DNA from: Glebionis coronaria
Taxonomy: Eukaryota; Streptophyta; Magnoliopsida; Asterales; Asteraceae
NCBI GenBank assembly: GCA_025667525.1
Contig: CM046878.1
Location: 93,883,237-93,947,236 of the forward strand
Direction of reading: 5' to 3'
DNA: 64,000 nucleotides
In this document: one piece after another, positions 44,301 through 55,920 of the stretch
Layout: each line of letters begins with the position of its first letter
How positions within the stretch are numbered: position 1 is the stretch's first letter
Program-made: the position numbers and the translations under genes
Notes under the pieces: generated by a model
The model's input: only the letters and a program-made list of their open reading frames with translations
Databases searched by the model: none
What the model was told of the DNA's origin: nothing

Positions 44301-47051
44301 AGAATTCAGTTAGTTACTTTCCAATAAAACATTAATATTTAATAGTGTCGGCCAACCTTGCGAACTGCTAAGTATTCAATAATCCTTTGTTTGACTTTGA
44401 CTAAGCCGTAGTGGTCACTGTCAAGCCGATCCTTTGCAGCTTTTAGGTCTAACTCAACCTCCTCGCTGGTTGTCTCCCATGGCAAATCAGCAAGAAGTTC
44501 GAGATACACACGCGAGCTATTATAGCCTGGTTGCTGAGGTTGCATTTTTTTCAGTCTCCTGATTAATGTATAGCTAAGGTTAAAGAATAGCAGAAATATT
44601 TGACGCAATTATATGTGAAAAATAACTTAAGATAGCGCTACAGGTTCCTAACAGAAAATGCACAAATCAGAGCAGAAACTCAGAAAGTATACTAATAGTA
44701 ATTATCGTGAATTAAACTAAACGTACATATATGCAGGATCATACATCATCCAAAAAATACATGTTTGTGTGTCAGAGTTCACAAATAACACACCTCAGTT
44801 CCCTCTGTGCATGTTTCCAGATATTTGGAGGCATTCCAGCGTCTTGCATCTTTCTTTCGAGAGCAGCGACATCATCGTCTTCATCGTCATTGTCACCAAG
44901 CTCTTCTTTAATAGCCCTCATCTGATTAAAATCTAATAAGTATGAATGAAATCCAAAAACATAATTTCATAGAAAAGACAAGAATTACCTGTTGGCGAAG
45001 AAGATATTCCTTTTGTGTTTTTGATAATTGTCCTTCGACCTTTTGTGTAATCTTCTCTGCCACACGAATAGACTGGTACACATAATAATTTCATCATACT
45101 ACTCTCCGGATTTTATTAAGTTATAAAAAGAGAACAAGAAGAAGTCTACCTGTAAATGGCGCTCAACTAACTCTGTGGCCTTTGAAAGCCTAACTTTTAC
45201 ATCCACAGAATCTAACATAGCCAACTGCTCTTCGAAGCTAATCTCAAAGCTAGCGACAAATATATCTGCCAGTTTGTGCACAGGAACCGTCTCCAAAAGA
45301 ATTTTAGTCCTCCCCGCAGTTTTTTGTTTCTAAAATTGGAATAAAGTTACAGTATAATACTACTATTAATTCTTAAAGCAGTAGAAATGAAAATACTACT
45401 GTACTTATTTAGTCACCTGTTCAAGAAGAGAAATGAGCTCCATGGCAGTTGATTTGAACTGACGAGACAATGCTTTGAAGTCAGCGTCTTGTTCTACTTG
45501 CTCCATCTCTAATTAAGATTAGAAAACCGTAGCAACTCAGCATCTTGATAGACCAGTGCTTAAAGCTATTCACTCTACATGCAAGGCATAACCTTTAAAA
45601 TTTAACATTTTATACTCTATGCTTAATCCATTTACAGATTTACTAATGTTTAATGTTACATCCTAAACCTAAATCCCGGCTTGGATTGAACTTTGTGAAT
45701 GTATCTGTAATTTCAAAAGCATTATGTGGCCGTATAGTATACCAGCTTTGGTCATATCAATGGGCGAAATTTTTGCAGTAGTGTATGTTCCTCGTGTGCT
45801 GAGCTCCTCAACACTAAATCTACTCAACCCTTCGAGAACGACAACATATGTAATCCTTCCACTCGGTTTCTCAACACCTCTTGATAAATGTAACGCACGA
45901 GCAGCAACTCCCCTATAATCAAAATAGAACATTGAAAATAATGACAACACAAATATTTTATCATAAATATTCTGCAATAGTATACCTTGTATGCCAATGG
46001 ATAGGTTCGTGTTGACTTTTTCCATCAATCTTGTGAGCTACTAATAAGCCTGGTGGATTCTTTGAGCTTCTATCACCTGAATCAACCCCTGAGCACAAGA
46101 CGGCTAAAAGTTAGTTTTCAGCTCATTTATTTGCTAAGGAAAAAAATAGAAATCGCTATTATAACTGAATCACCTTGTGTGGTAACAGAACCGACTGTCA
46201 TTGTCTCGCCAGCATCTCGAACAGGAAGAATGCCAATCAACCCTTTCTCCTCCCTCTGCCATAGTTCTTCTTCCACCAATTTCACACTGTATCACCACAA
46301 CACCAATGACTTATAATGATAAGACTATATATAACAAATACATTACTGCAATCTAGAGTATATTTGGCCACCAGCTTTTTCGGATAATAAGCACTTTATA
46401 AGAGCTTCTAATAAAACAAAATTACCCTTTAACTTCATTTGATTGCCTTTACCATTTCTGTCAAAGTAGTGTATATATATTTTAACACTATATGAATCCA
46501 ACTTATAGAATCATCATTTTGACAATCAGTTTACAAGTTACATAATAACCAAAATAGTACACAAAACAATCTTTTAACTAGTTAAATCAAACTACAACTA
46601 CTTTCGCCTAGAGATGAAAACGAATCAGGCCGCTCGTGAAAAGATTCAAACCGGGTCAGTAAAAGGTCGAAATAAGCCGAGCCTAAAAGACCTCGAGCCC
46701 AAACTTAATCAAATAAAAAGTCGACTAGAACTCGCAAGCGAGCATAAGCCAGCCATAAAATAAAAATATATACATAAAGGTAACTTGTTAACCAAGTTAA
46801 TCACAGGCAGCAACAACAAAAAGATAAGATGGCACCTAGCTAGCTACCCCAAGTATATATATATGCAATGAAGTTAACATGAAAAAGAATACATTTAACA
46901 AAAAAGCATGGTAAAAAAGAAAAGATGGTAAAAAAGTTATATACCTGCTAGGAGAAGTGCATTGAATTCTAATAATAGCACCAGGTAACAAAACTTTGTT
47001 CCTGAATGGAAGTATTCCAATTTTGGTTGGAAGCTCTACTGGTTCCACCAT
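41357..47051 (-). CDS. LON2: Lon protease homolog 2, peroxisomal, 887 aa, 17 exons
   Basis: Exons, 5' to 3' on the minus strand: 47051-46945, 46286-46174, 46088-45986, 45912-45743, 45508-45417, 45329-45150, 45072-44989, 44921-44794, 44558-44357, 44290-44084, 43943-43813, 43404-43191, 43038-42733, 42655-42461, 42342-42097, 41966-41865, 41440-41357. It starts [20 protein letters not shown] (Lon N-terminal domain). The AAA+ module has Walker A GPPGVGKT (407-414) and Walker B VMLLDEID (470-477). The protease domain has the catalytic Ser in KDGPSAG (S783) and Lys in GGIKDK (K826), 43 residues apart as in Lon enzymes. The C-terminus is SKL, a type 1 peroxisome signal, which separates LON2 from the mitochondrial and plastid paralogues. 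Family role: peroxisomal protein quality control and matrix import. Its promoter and exon 1 are duplicated upstream. Confidence 0.96.
43586..43784. mobile_element. SINE-like insertion in LON2 intron 11 with 18-bp target duplication
   Basis: AAAAAGCATTTTAAATTT is repeated exactly at 43586-43603 and 43767-43784. Between them lies a non-coding body with the words shared with the UPF1 intron 13 repeat and a B-box-like GGGTTCAAACCCC (43713-43725), ending in an A run. The long exact target duplication supports LINE-driven retroposition. Confidence 0.8.
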
Positions 47052-47096
47052 TAGAAGTGTTTGTGTTTTTGTGTGTGATAATGAGACTATTTTTTC

Positions 47097-47107
47097 ATAT
47101 ATATAGG
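47097..47107 (-). promoter_or_regulatory. LON2 TATA box
   Basis: CTATATATATG on the minus strand, about 47 bp upstream of the ATG, so the leader would be short. The duplicated copy retains TATATATAG-type sequence at about 51915-51924. Confidence 0.6.
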
Positions 47108-47134
47108 GAGAAAAGTGAGGATAAATTATGAGTC

Positions 47135-47407
47135 AGCTAGTGGCGGACGTAGGAAATTTTAATATGCGGGGCAAATTTGATGATATCAAGGCGAAAAGTT
47201 TAGAATTAGAATAAAAAATTGACTATTATAACTTAAAAACTAACGATTTTTAGGTTTTAAGTGTTAAATCTTGGAATTCAATGTGTGAGCGGGCAATTAA
47301 AATCCGAGTGAGGGCATTTATAAAAAATACATTAAAATCTCGTCTTTTTGATCGAGCTATGGGGGGCGTCGCCACCCGTACGTATAATGTACATCCGTCC
47401 CTTAGTT
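47135..47407. mobile_element. insertion in the proximal LON2 promoter
   Basis: About 270 bp between AGTCAG and TTAGGCTTTTACTGACACC that is absent from the distal copy (AGTCAGACTCTTACTGACACC). It begins TAGTGGCGGACGTAGG and ends CATCCGTCCCTTAG with GGGGCGTCGCCACCC near the right end. This is a widespread type of short plant repeat; class not determined. Confidence 0.65.
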
Positions 47408-47435
47408 AGGCTTTTACTGACACCTTTTTTTTTTT

Positions 47436-48062
47436 TTTTTTTTTTTTTAACCTTGAGACTTTTTTTTTCAATTTTTTATTTTGTTGTTTTTTTAAAGAAT
47501 AATGTATATGGATATTATTAAAGTTATGAACTTTTTATATTATAAGTCTTTAATTATGTGTTTGTTTTCGTTTAATCGAAAATTATAATTCATAGATAAG
47601 GAATCTATCTCTAACTTGTCAAAATAATATGAATCACAAGTTTGGTGCGAATTGAAATACTAGTTTTGTCTTTGTTTTATGCCAAATACTAGTTTTGTCA
47701 AATTATATTATAAAAAGTCATAGAAGAATACGAAAAAAAATATTCAATGTTGATCTTTTTTTTAACATAAACTCAATCAAATAATCGTAATTATCTATTT
47801 AAAAAAAAGCATATTGTATCATTTTCTTTTAAAAATATCTTACAAACCATTAATCATTGCGCAAAATAAAACATACCATCGCGACGAGTCAAGTCGCTCG
47901 TGAAAAGCTTGTGTAGATCTATGAAGGATGTAGGTCTATTTGTAAGTCAAGCCTAAATATCATAATATGAATGATGTACGTGTGGTATTTTATAGACCTA
48001 AATATCATAATTCATGATACAATCTCAAACGACTACTACTTTTGTCCGGGAGTAGAAACAAG
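47436..48062. other. AT-rich spacer upstream of LON2
   Basis: Homopolymer T runs and AT-rich sequence with no gene. 48015-48060 resembles part of 51021-51065, a third partial copy of the duplicated region. Confidence 0.5.
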
Positions 48063-48299
48063 TCTAGAGTATATTTGGCCAGCAGCTTTTCGGATAATAA
48101 GCACTTTATAAATAAATAAAAAAAGTGCTTGGATTCCTTTGGAAATAAGCTGCTTTTATTAAGTTTTAATGAGGAAATTTTTTAAATGCTCTTTTTAGAC
48201 AATTTTTTACGAAAAAATAATCGGTGCATGTAAATTTTATGAAAATAGACTTTTTGAGAATGATCGTAGATGAAAGACACGTGTCACATCCAAAGGTTA

Positions 48300-48665
48300 T
48301 AAATCATGGTGCATATTACATCTTGTGCGCCACTAGTTATGCGCCTTGATGTATTTTTTAAATCGTTATGCGCCTTGATGCACAATGTTTGTGCGCTTCA
48401 TTCAATTTACTAGCAAGTTAAAGGTGATGCATAATGTTATGCGTCGTGATGCATATATGTTTGTGCACCGTGATGCACTGTGTGCGCCGTGATGCATAAT
48501 TAATGTTTGTGCGCTTGGTTATTTTACTAGCAAGGAAAGACTTTGTGCGCCATGATGCATATGTTTGTGCACCGTGATGCATTGTGCACCATGATGCATA
48601 AGGCATGTTTGTGCACTTGTTTATTTTACTAGCAAAAGGAAGATTTTGTGCGCCATGATGCACAT
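48300..48665. repeat. tandem repeat of about 118 bp rich in GATGCA words
   Basis: Three units sharing TTTATTTTACTAGCAA.GGAAGA (variants), TTTGTGCGCCATGATGCATA and GTTTGTGCACCGTGATGCA. Each unit contains several short palindromic words such as GTGCACC and TGATGCATA. Confidence 0.75.
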
Positions 48666-48688
48666 GTAGTGTATACATGCATTATGTT

Positions 48689-49006
48689 GGTTGTGTTTGG
48701 TGAAGAGCTTTTAGAAGCATTTAGGAGCCGTGAGCGGTAAGTATTGAGCGTTGTGAAATTTAATGTTCGTATGACAAGCTTTTAAGAGCGGTGGCTATTT
48801 TTTTCAGAATGCTCATTTTTCAATGCTCATTGAAGTAGCATTTGAGAGCATTGAGCATTAAGAAGATGTTTTACATAGTATATTTACAAATACAGCTATG
48901 TTACCAAACGTCTTTATTAGAAAATACAGCTACTGGTCACAATCGCAGCTCACAGCTACTGCCCACAGCTACTGCCCACAACTACTGCTCTCTGCCAAAC
49001 ATAGCC
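48689..49006. mobile_element. probable hAT-type MITE
   Basis: Ends GGTTGTGTTTGG and CCAAACATAGCC are imperfect inverted repeats of the GGCTGTGTTTGG type; the body is rich in AGAGCATT / AATGCTC words. I could not see a matching 8-bp target duplication. Confidence 0.45.
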
Positions 49007-49044
49007 GTGGTGATTTTCGAAACTCTAAAACACTTTCAATGCAC

Positions 49045-49985
49045 TCACTTATGCACCATGATGCATTGCAAAATGAATCTTTCTCTAGTGTGTACTATAA
49101 GTATGCATATGAAAGTGTTTGATGCATAGTTCTTATGCACCATGATGCATAGCAAAATGAGAGATGCACCATTAAGTATGCATAATAATGTGTTTGATGT
49201 ATAATTCTTGTGCACCATGATGCATAGCAAAATGAGATGTGCACCATCAAGTATGTATAGTAACGTGTTTTATGCATTGTTCTTGTGCATCATGGTGCAT
49301 ACAAAATGAGAGGTGCACCATCAAGTATGCATATGAACGTGTTTGATGTCTAAATCTTGTGCATCATGATGCATACAAAATGAGTGATGCACCATCAAGT
49401 ATGTATACGTGTTGGAAAATATTTTGCAAAATATATTTTTTGCAATACTTTGGACATAATTTTATATATGTTTATGTTATATATATTCATAGTACTTAGT
49501 AGATTTGCGTTCTCCTCGAAGAGAGCTTCGCAACGAGCTAAAATATGTCCAATATGGAGTTAATATGAATGAGATATCGTGTCTCAAAGTGAGTCATGTG
49601 AAACACAAACTTTGGAAAATGTTTGTCCCACATTGCCAAAAAGATGAAGTTAATTCATGTTTATAAAGAAATCTTGGCTTCTACCCTTCAATATTCATTT
49701 GTGGGTTTTTACTCTCACGCCGCCAGATTTCGGTTATATGCAAATCGTGTTTATGTTTAACAGATTTGTATGTCAGATTATTTTAGGAGCATATATTATG
49801 TCTTGGTGACCAAGACATGAATTGACTATATAAAAAACCATTCAACTTTAGACGTTGTACCTGGGAAACATTCCCGTTTCCTACAATACGAATGTGTTTG
49901 ATGCATCATTCGTGTGCACCATGGTACATATAATATGAGTGGTGCACCATGATGCATGAAGATTGTGAGTCATGATGCATATGTT
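49045..49985. repeat. tandem array of about 75-bp units, interrupted by a solo LTR
   Basis: Successive units start near 49048, 49133, 49208, 49283 and 49357, each with TGTGCACCATGATGCATA, CAAAATGAG, ATGCACCATCAAGTATG and CGTGTTTGATGTA in that order. The fifth unit continues at 49886 after the LTR, and one more partial unit follows. Confidence 0.88.
49410..49885. mobile_element. solo LTR of a retrotransposon, 476 bp
   Basis: Starts TGTTGGAAA, ends TTTCCTACA (nearly inverted), and has an exact 5-bp target duplication ATACG (49405-49409 and 49886-49890). The tandem array resumes in phase after it, which gives the empty-site proof. No internal coding sequence, so unequal recombination between LTRs is the likely origin. 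Confidence 0.9.
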
Positions 49986-50149
49986 CATACATCATAATTT
50001 ATTTTGGTAAAGTGTTGAAATTTGATCTAATTTAGTAAAAAAAGATGTGTAAGAAGCTAGTCAGGTAAATGCCTTACTTTTAATACCAGATAAGAGCTTC
50101 TAATAAAACAAAACTAACCTTCAACCTCATTTGATTGCATTTACCATTT

Positions 50150-50876
50150 AGAGCACAAGAAATCCTGGTGCCATGGCTTGGTGCCGTGGGACAAAAAGTG
50201 CTGCCACGTCAGCATTTTTCTCATGGCACCAGTTTTTCTCACGGCACCGGTTTTCACTGGTAACCCTGTGAGAGCAGGGGAATCCATGGGTTTGGCGAGG
50301 CGCCAAAGCCACAACGCAGGAAAAACCGACGACGGAGGGCTCCGTCGCTCTGCGCCATCGGGCCGGCGCCATGGCCACCAACTCTCGCGGTGGTCACTTT
50401 TCCTTTTTTTTTCTTCTTTTAATTATTAAAGTGAGTATATGTGGGCCCCTTATACCACTTTTTACTCCTATGACACCACTTTTCCCACAGCTCAGGGTTA
50501 CCAGTGAAAACTGGTGCCGTGGGAAAAACTGGTGTCGTGGGAAAAATACTGACGTGGCAGCACTTTTTGTCCCACGGCACCAAGCCATGGCACCGGGATT
50601 CCCTGTGCTCTGAGCCGTGGGAAAAGTGGTGTCATAGGAGTAAAAAGTGGTATAAGGGGCCCACATATATCCACTTTAATAATTAAAAGAAAAGAAAAAA
50701 AAAGTGACCACCGCGAAAGCTAGTGGCCATGGCGCCAGCCGGATGGCGCAGAGGGACGGAGCCCTCCACCGTCGATTTTTCCTGCGTTATGGCTTTGGCG
50801 CCTCGTCAAACCCATGGATTCCCCTGCTCTTAGGCTTTTTTGTGTTTTTTTTTTGCCCTACACTTTTGAACTATTT
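50150..50876. mobile_element. foldback element of order X-Y-X'-Y', 727 bp
   Basis: Absent from the proximal LON2 copy (TTTACCATTTCTGTCAAAG at 46455). Segment X (about 50155-50277) recurs inverted as X' (about 50485-50612) and Y (about 50277-50492) recurs inverted as Y' (about 50606-50829). Junctions carry GAGCA or TGCTC. Flanks TTACCATTT and GAACTATTT resemble a diverged 9-bp target duplication, so a Mutator-related origin is possible. Both segments are GC-rich with many CCATGG and GGCGCC words. Confidence 0.8.
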
Positions 50877-51735
50877 CTGTCAAAGTAATACTTATATATT
50901 TTAACACTATATGAATCCAACTTATAGAATCTATCATTTTGACAATCAGTTTACAAGTTACATAATAACCAAAATAGTACACAAAACAATCTTTTAATCA
51001 GTTAAATTACCATTAACTATAATGATACAATCTCGAACTACAACTACTTTTGCTTGGGTGAAAACGAGATAAGCCACTTGTGAAAAGCTCGAAAGGAGCC
51101 GAGCCTAGACTGTCGACTAGACTTGCGGAGCGTAGCTTAAAAGAGCCTTAAAAATATATATACATATATGTACATGTGTCACTATGTACCACACACTCAA
51201 AATAAACAAACAAGCTTCACAAGCCTAACATGAGCTTGTGATGCAATGCTTGTGATTCGCTTTAGCCCGAGCTCTTGCTAAGGCTCGGGTTAAAATTGGC
51301 CTCACCGGGGCATTTGTGAGATACTAAAAAAAATTAAAAAAATTACCACTAAAATAAAAAGTTTTAAAAATTAAATACCTACCATAATAAAAGTAGTTAA
51401 GTCCTAAAAAAAAAAAAAAACATAACCACCAAGATGACACCTACCTACACGTATATATGCAATGAACCTAACACCTCATGAATTTTTTTTCATGAATCGT
51501 CTTTATCCTAAAACTATAAAATACCAACATATTTTCAGACCAAACTTTTGAGATAAGGACGAACGATGTTACATAGTTTCAAGGTAAAGACTATTAAATG
51601 CAAAAGAAAATCATAAGATGCGAGACTAAGGATTTAACCTAAACCACGTAAAAGAAAATAAGGATTTTACTCAATATTTAACAAAAGCATGGTAAAAAAA
51701 AGATGGTAAAAAAGTTATATACATATTATTATTAC

Positions 51736-51842
51736 CTGCTAGGAGAAGTGCATTGAATTCTGATAATAGCACCAGGTAACAAAACTTTGTTCCTGAATGG
51801 AAGTATTCCAATTTTGGTTGGAAGCTCTACTGGTTCCACCAT
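51736..51842 (-). CDS. duplicated LON2 exon 1 (alternative first exon)
   Basis: 107 bp with ATG at 51842-51840 and the donor intact (AGCAG|GTAATA). Compared with exon 1 at 46945-47051 I see one synonymous change (ATT to ATC in the IIR codons) and the same 35 codons plus two bases. Spliced to exon 2 at 46286 it would encode the identical N-terminus; exon 1 has no acceptor and would be skipped. It has its own TATA box. Whether it is transcribed is unknown. Confidence 0.85.
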
Positions 51843-54800
51843 TAAAACTGTTTGTGTCTGTGTTTTTTTTTTTTAGTTTGTGTTTTTGTGTGTGAGAATG
51901 AGACTGTTTTTTTGGTATATATAGGGAGAGAAAAGTGAGGATAAATGATTAGTCAGACTCTTACTGACACCTTTTTTGTTGCTATATTTTTTTTTTTCAT
52001 GTTATTAAATATTACATATTTTCTTTTGTTCCCGTTAAGTCATCGGAAATCGATTGACACACTAAAACTTTTGATTAGGACACTTAAATGTATAATCTGT
52101 TAAAACAACAGTACAACTGTTCAATACACAGTTTGAAGTGTCTCAATCAAATTTTTAAATATGCAAATCATTAGCCATATCGATTACCCTCCACCATGGC
52201 ACACTGTTTATTAATTAGAAAAAAAATACTACCTTTTGTAAAGGTTATGTGTTTTTTTATGTTGTACGTAGTACTACTTTTGACTTATTCTCAAATGGTT
52301 AAATAATCGACGAGAAAACCTTGATCCCTTTTTGGGTGTCGACGGACCTTCTCAAAGAACAAAGCCTCACGTAATGAGCACCTGTTCTATTAACTTAATT
52401 ATCCAGAAGTAGGAATTGAAACCATAACCTATTTCTCAAACGTCTTTCATTACCGATCAATTGAACGTTTGCGGTGGGGGAGTAGTATCATTGGAGCAAA
52501 GCTCCTTTGGTACTTTTGACTTATTAAATTTTGTATTTTTTATTTCGTTTTTTTATTTCACAGTTTTATAACACAAAAAAAATTATATAGTTAAAATTAA
52601 AATTATAATTAAAATTATAAAACTAAAAAAATCTTAGAAGATATTACTTGTAATCAGGAGGTTCTAAAAAAAAGGAGATTCTAATAACTAATGCCTTTTT
52701 TGGTTAAACTGAAAACATGGTTTGTTTTACTTGAGTTAAGACCTTTATTTTGTTGTTTTTATAGTTACATGAGTAATAAGTATCTGTGTTAAATTTAGTT
52801 GAAGTTAGTCCAAATGAAAATACATGTAAAGTAATTTGTAGTTTAATTTTAATAAATAGCAATGTTTAAAAAATGCTTTTTTAATTGGCTCTGTCGAATC
52901 ACAACTGAGTTTTTTTTTTAATCATGAAATTCGATCACTTGATCGAATCACGGTTCAACAAGTTTAACAGGTCGAATCAACCGGTTTCAAAACACAAATA
53001 AATAGTAACTTAAAGGCTTGAAGCTGATATTATTTTTTTAATAGAGTTATTTTTGTACTTGAGTGAATTATTGAAAAGTGATATGTTAGGGGTCCATTTT
53101 AATAATGTGGTATTGTGGTGAATTGTTGACTATAGAAAATAGATTAGCTGAGGATCGACTACTAGAAAGATTGTTGGGCATAAGTAAACCATATATCATT
53201 TCTCTTTGACTGATTTTTTTTTTTAATTTTCGTCAAATTACGAATAGTTGAATACATACATTTTGAATACATACAGTTGAAAAATTCCAAGTCTAACCCA
53301 AATTAAGCTATGAACTAATATTACTCTTTTCGTCTGTATTAAATATTAAATATAATTTTTTTAGTTTATTCAATAATTTTGACTTTAAATAAATTGTGTG
53401 TAATATAATAATTAATGTAAAATATATAAATGAATTGGTTATAAAGTATTTTTCGTTAATATAACTTTTATTAAATATTACCCAATGAAACTTCATAAAT
53501 TACATATTTCCCTAAAATACAAGTTTTTAATGCATAATGTACAATGCAAGTAAAGTATGTTTTGGGGATATATGTAATTTATGATGTTTTGGTGGGGATA
53601 TATGTAAAAGGCCCTATATAATATTAACAAAAATATTCTAAGATTAAAGTAAAAAAACGATTAAAAAATCAAATTAAACATTTAATATGATACGAAAATA
53701 ATAACAAATTAATCATGTGAAACACTCCGTAGTCCCCCTTGTTTATTAAGATCTCACATTTCTTCGGTCCGGTCTTAGTCGGTTCAGTCCGGTCCTGGAC
53801 CGATGCTCAACCCTACTTTATTTCATTCATTTGATATTTCATTTGTTCTGCCAAACCCACCTTTAAACTTTATAAACATCACATATATCTCAAATGCATT
53901 AAATTGTGAATAGGTCCAAAATATTAGACATCTTAATGTCAAATAAGCATGAAATAAGCTTTCATCATGCTTTGCAAAAATATAGACCTTTTCATGATAT
54001 TAAAAATATATGTTAAATCACCATATTGGATACTCTAAAGAGACTTTGAATTTGATACGCATATTTTAATCTGAATACGAGGCTAAAATGTATGAATCTA
54101 GTTGAAATAATATTGTTTTTTTAACAAAGCGTCAGTTTATTAGCACAACTACAGACATTAAGATTCACCTTATGTGACTAGTCCATTCAGATATTTTGAC
54201 CTCTTTTTTATTTGAACAAATATAAAAAAATTAACACATTTAACATTTAAAAGCTCTAAGTGATTAAAAGCTTTATTAATATTAAAAGATTGTTAACTTT
54301 TTTTAAAAAAAGAAACAATCGGATGAAGCGAATGGTGAGTTAGTGGGTGAGTTTTGTGTTTGTGTATGTTTTTATTAGTTTTTCAATTGGGTTGTAAATG
54401 TGTGAGATATTTAGTGAGATACATTTTTGTATCAAATGAATATTTTATATAAAATGAATATTTTACATAAAATGATTTATTTTTATTTTTTTTTAACGGT
54501 AATTTTTACAATTCACATCAAGTATCTCACAATTTCTATTTTATATGTTTCCATCGAGACTTGAATCTACAACCTTAAGGTTAGAGGGTCACTCACATAC
54601 TGCTAGACAAAGAGGTTGACTTTTTTTAATCTTTATTATAATTGAAAGATAAGATTTTGATGAGTTGTGAGAGGAGATAAAGAAAGTTAATGTGATTATG
54701 TGAAGGTGAGGTGAAGGTAAGTTTTACACGCTTGCTTTCGCCAACCTTAGTGATTGTAAAATTCTATTGCTTTTATAGTAAACTAGTTATAAATCTTGTG

Positions 54801-55160
54801 TACACACGGAATGTATATAAATCAGTTTTATTTTCACTTTTTAAATTTAAAATATTATTTATATATCGTATGTTTAAACTTTAAACTATGATTCGAGAGG
54901 TATAAAGTATAAAAAACATTTGTTTAATTTCTAATGTTATTAGAAAATATGAAAAATCTTAAGTTTTCTTTAACTCTATATAGTAGAATTTAACAATCGA
55001 AGTTTTATTAATTACCTTATTTTCTTAATCTTTTTATTTTCTTAAATTTGACATATATATCTGTATGTCTTTTCTTTTTTCATCAAAATTTTCCATCAAA
55101 TCTTTTAATAACAAAAACAACTTGATAAAAGCTTTCGCCAAACAACTTAACATATAAAAG

Positions 55161-55293
55161 CTTTAATAAGAAACAAATTTATAATATTTTTTCTTTAAAA
55201 ACAACTAAAAAATTACTTTTTTTATTCAAAAAAAAAGTAATTTTTTTAGTTGTTTTTAAAGAAAAAATATTATAAATTTGTTTCTTATTAAAG
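55161..55293. repeat. near-perfect AT-rich hairpin, arms of about 64 bp
   Basis: CTTTAATAAGAAACAAATTT at 55161 pairs with its exact complement ending at 55293; the loop is four to five bases (about 55224-55227). I see only a one-base length difference in an A run. Probably a small foldback transposon. Confidence 0.88.
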
Positions 55294-55807
55294 AGATATT
55301 TTTTTAAATATAAAAATTCTCATTTTCCGTTTTGCTTTATTATTTTAAAAATGAGACATAAACAATTTGAAAGTATTTTGTTAAAAACAACATAAAACCT
55401 ACTTTTTTTATAAACTAATAAATTATTCACATATTCATTAATATAATCACAGTTAATTACTTTCTTCTTAATTTCCTAATACTTTTCTACTTTTAATTCT
55501 CTAAGCTCATATATAGAAAGAAAAATAATTTAGAGGCTTAAATATATATGACCAACTTTTTGCCAAGTAATGTGAAAGTATTTTATTGGTTTCAGAAAAG
55601 ACACTAATACAAATCCTCATATTTTGTCCATGATATACACTTACACAGGAATGTAAATATTATAACTAGTGTGAATTGGTTTTTAATATTGTTGGTGTTA
55701 GAATACTGGATTGGAGAGTAGCCAAGTGGCAAAGGGATAAGTACAAATAAATGTAAGAAATCGGGCATCTCACAAATTGGATAAATTCCTTATCCATTGT
55801 TTTCAAC

Positions 55808-55920
55808 ATATTTTGTTGTTTGAATTGCATTCATTCGTTGTAACATTCAATCCATGAACGTTAGTTGTCGCACACATTTAAAAATATATTTTGTTGTTTG
55901 GATTGCATTCATTCGTTGTA
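55808..55920 (+). repeat. 35-bp direct repeat
   Basis: ATATTTTGTTGTTTGAATTG with CATTCATTCGTTGTA at 55808-55842, repeated at 55886-55920 with one A-to-G difference, 43 bp apart. Confidence 0.8.

Larger units (their letters stand above)
46353..47435 (-). repeat. LON2 5' region duplication, proximal copy
   Basis: Covers the distal part of intron 1, exon 1 and the promoter. It matches 50090-51985 and the short fragment 48063-48110. Sequence identity is evident throughout (for example CACTATATGAATCCAACTTATAGAATC in pieces, and the exon). Confidence 0.9.
48063..51985 (-). repeat. LON2 5' region duplication, distal copy, interrupted
   Basis: Left fragment 48063-48110 and right part 50090-51985 are contiguous in the proximal copy (joined at GCACTTTATAAGAGCTTC). 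They are separated by a 1979-bp block (48111-50089), and the right part carries a further foldback insertion (50150-50876). Confidence 0.85.

Noticed and set aside
48418..49277. Small ORFs rich in Met, His and Tyr
   Set aside because: Generated by the GATGCACCATGATGCATA tandem repeats.
50148..50904. ORFs on both strands in the GC-rich block
   Set aside because: The same sequence appears inverted within the foldback element; no domain or start context.
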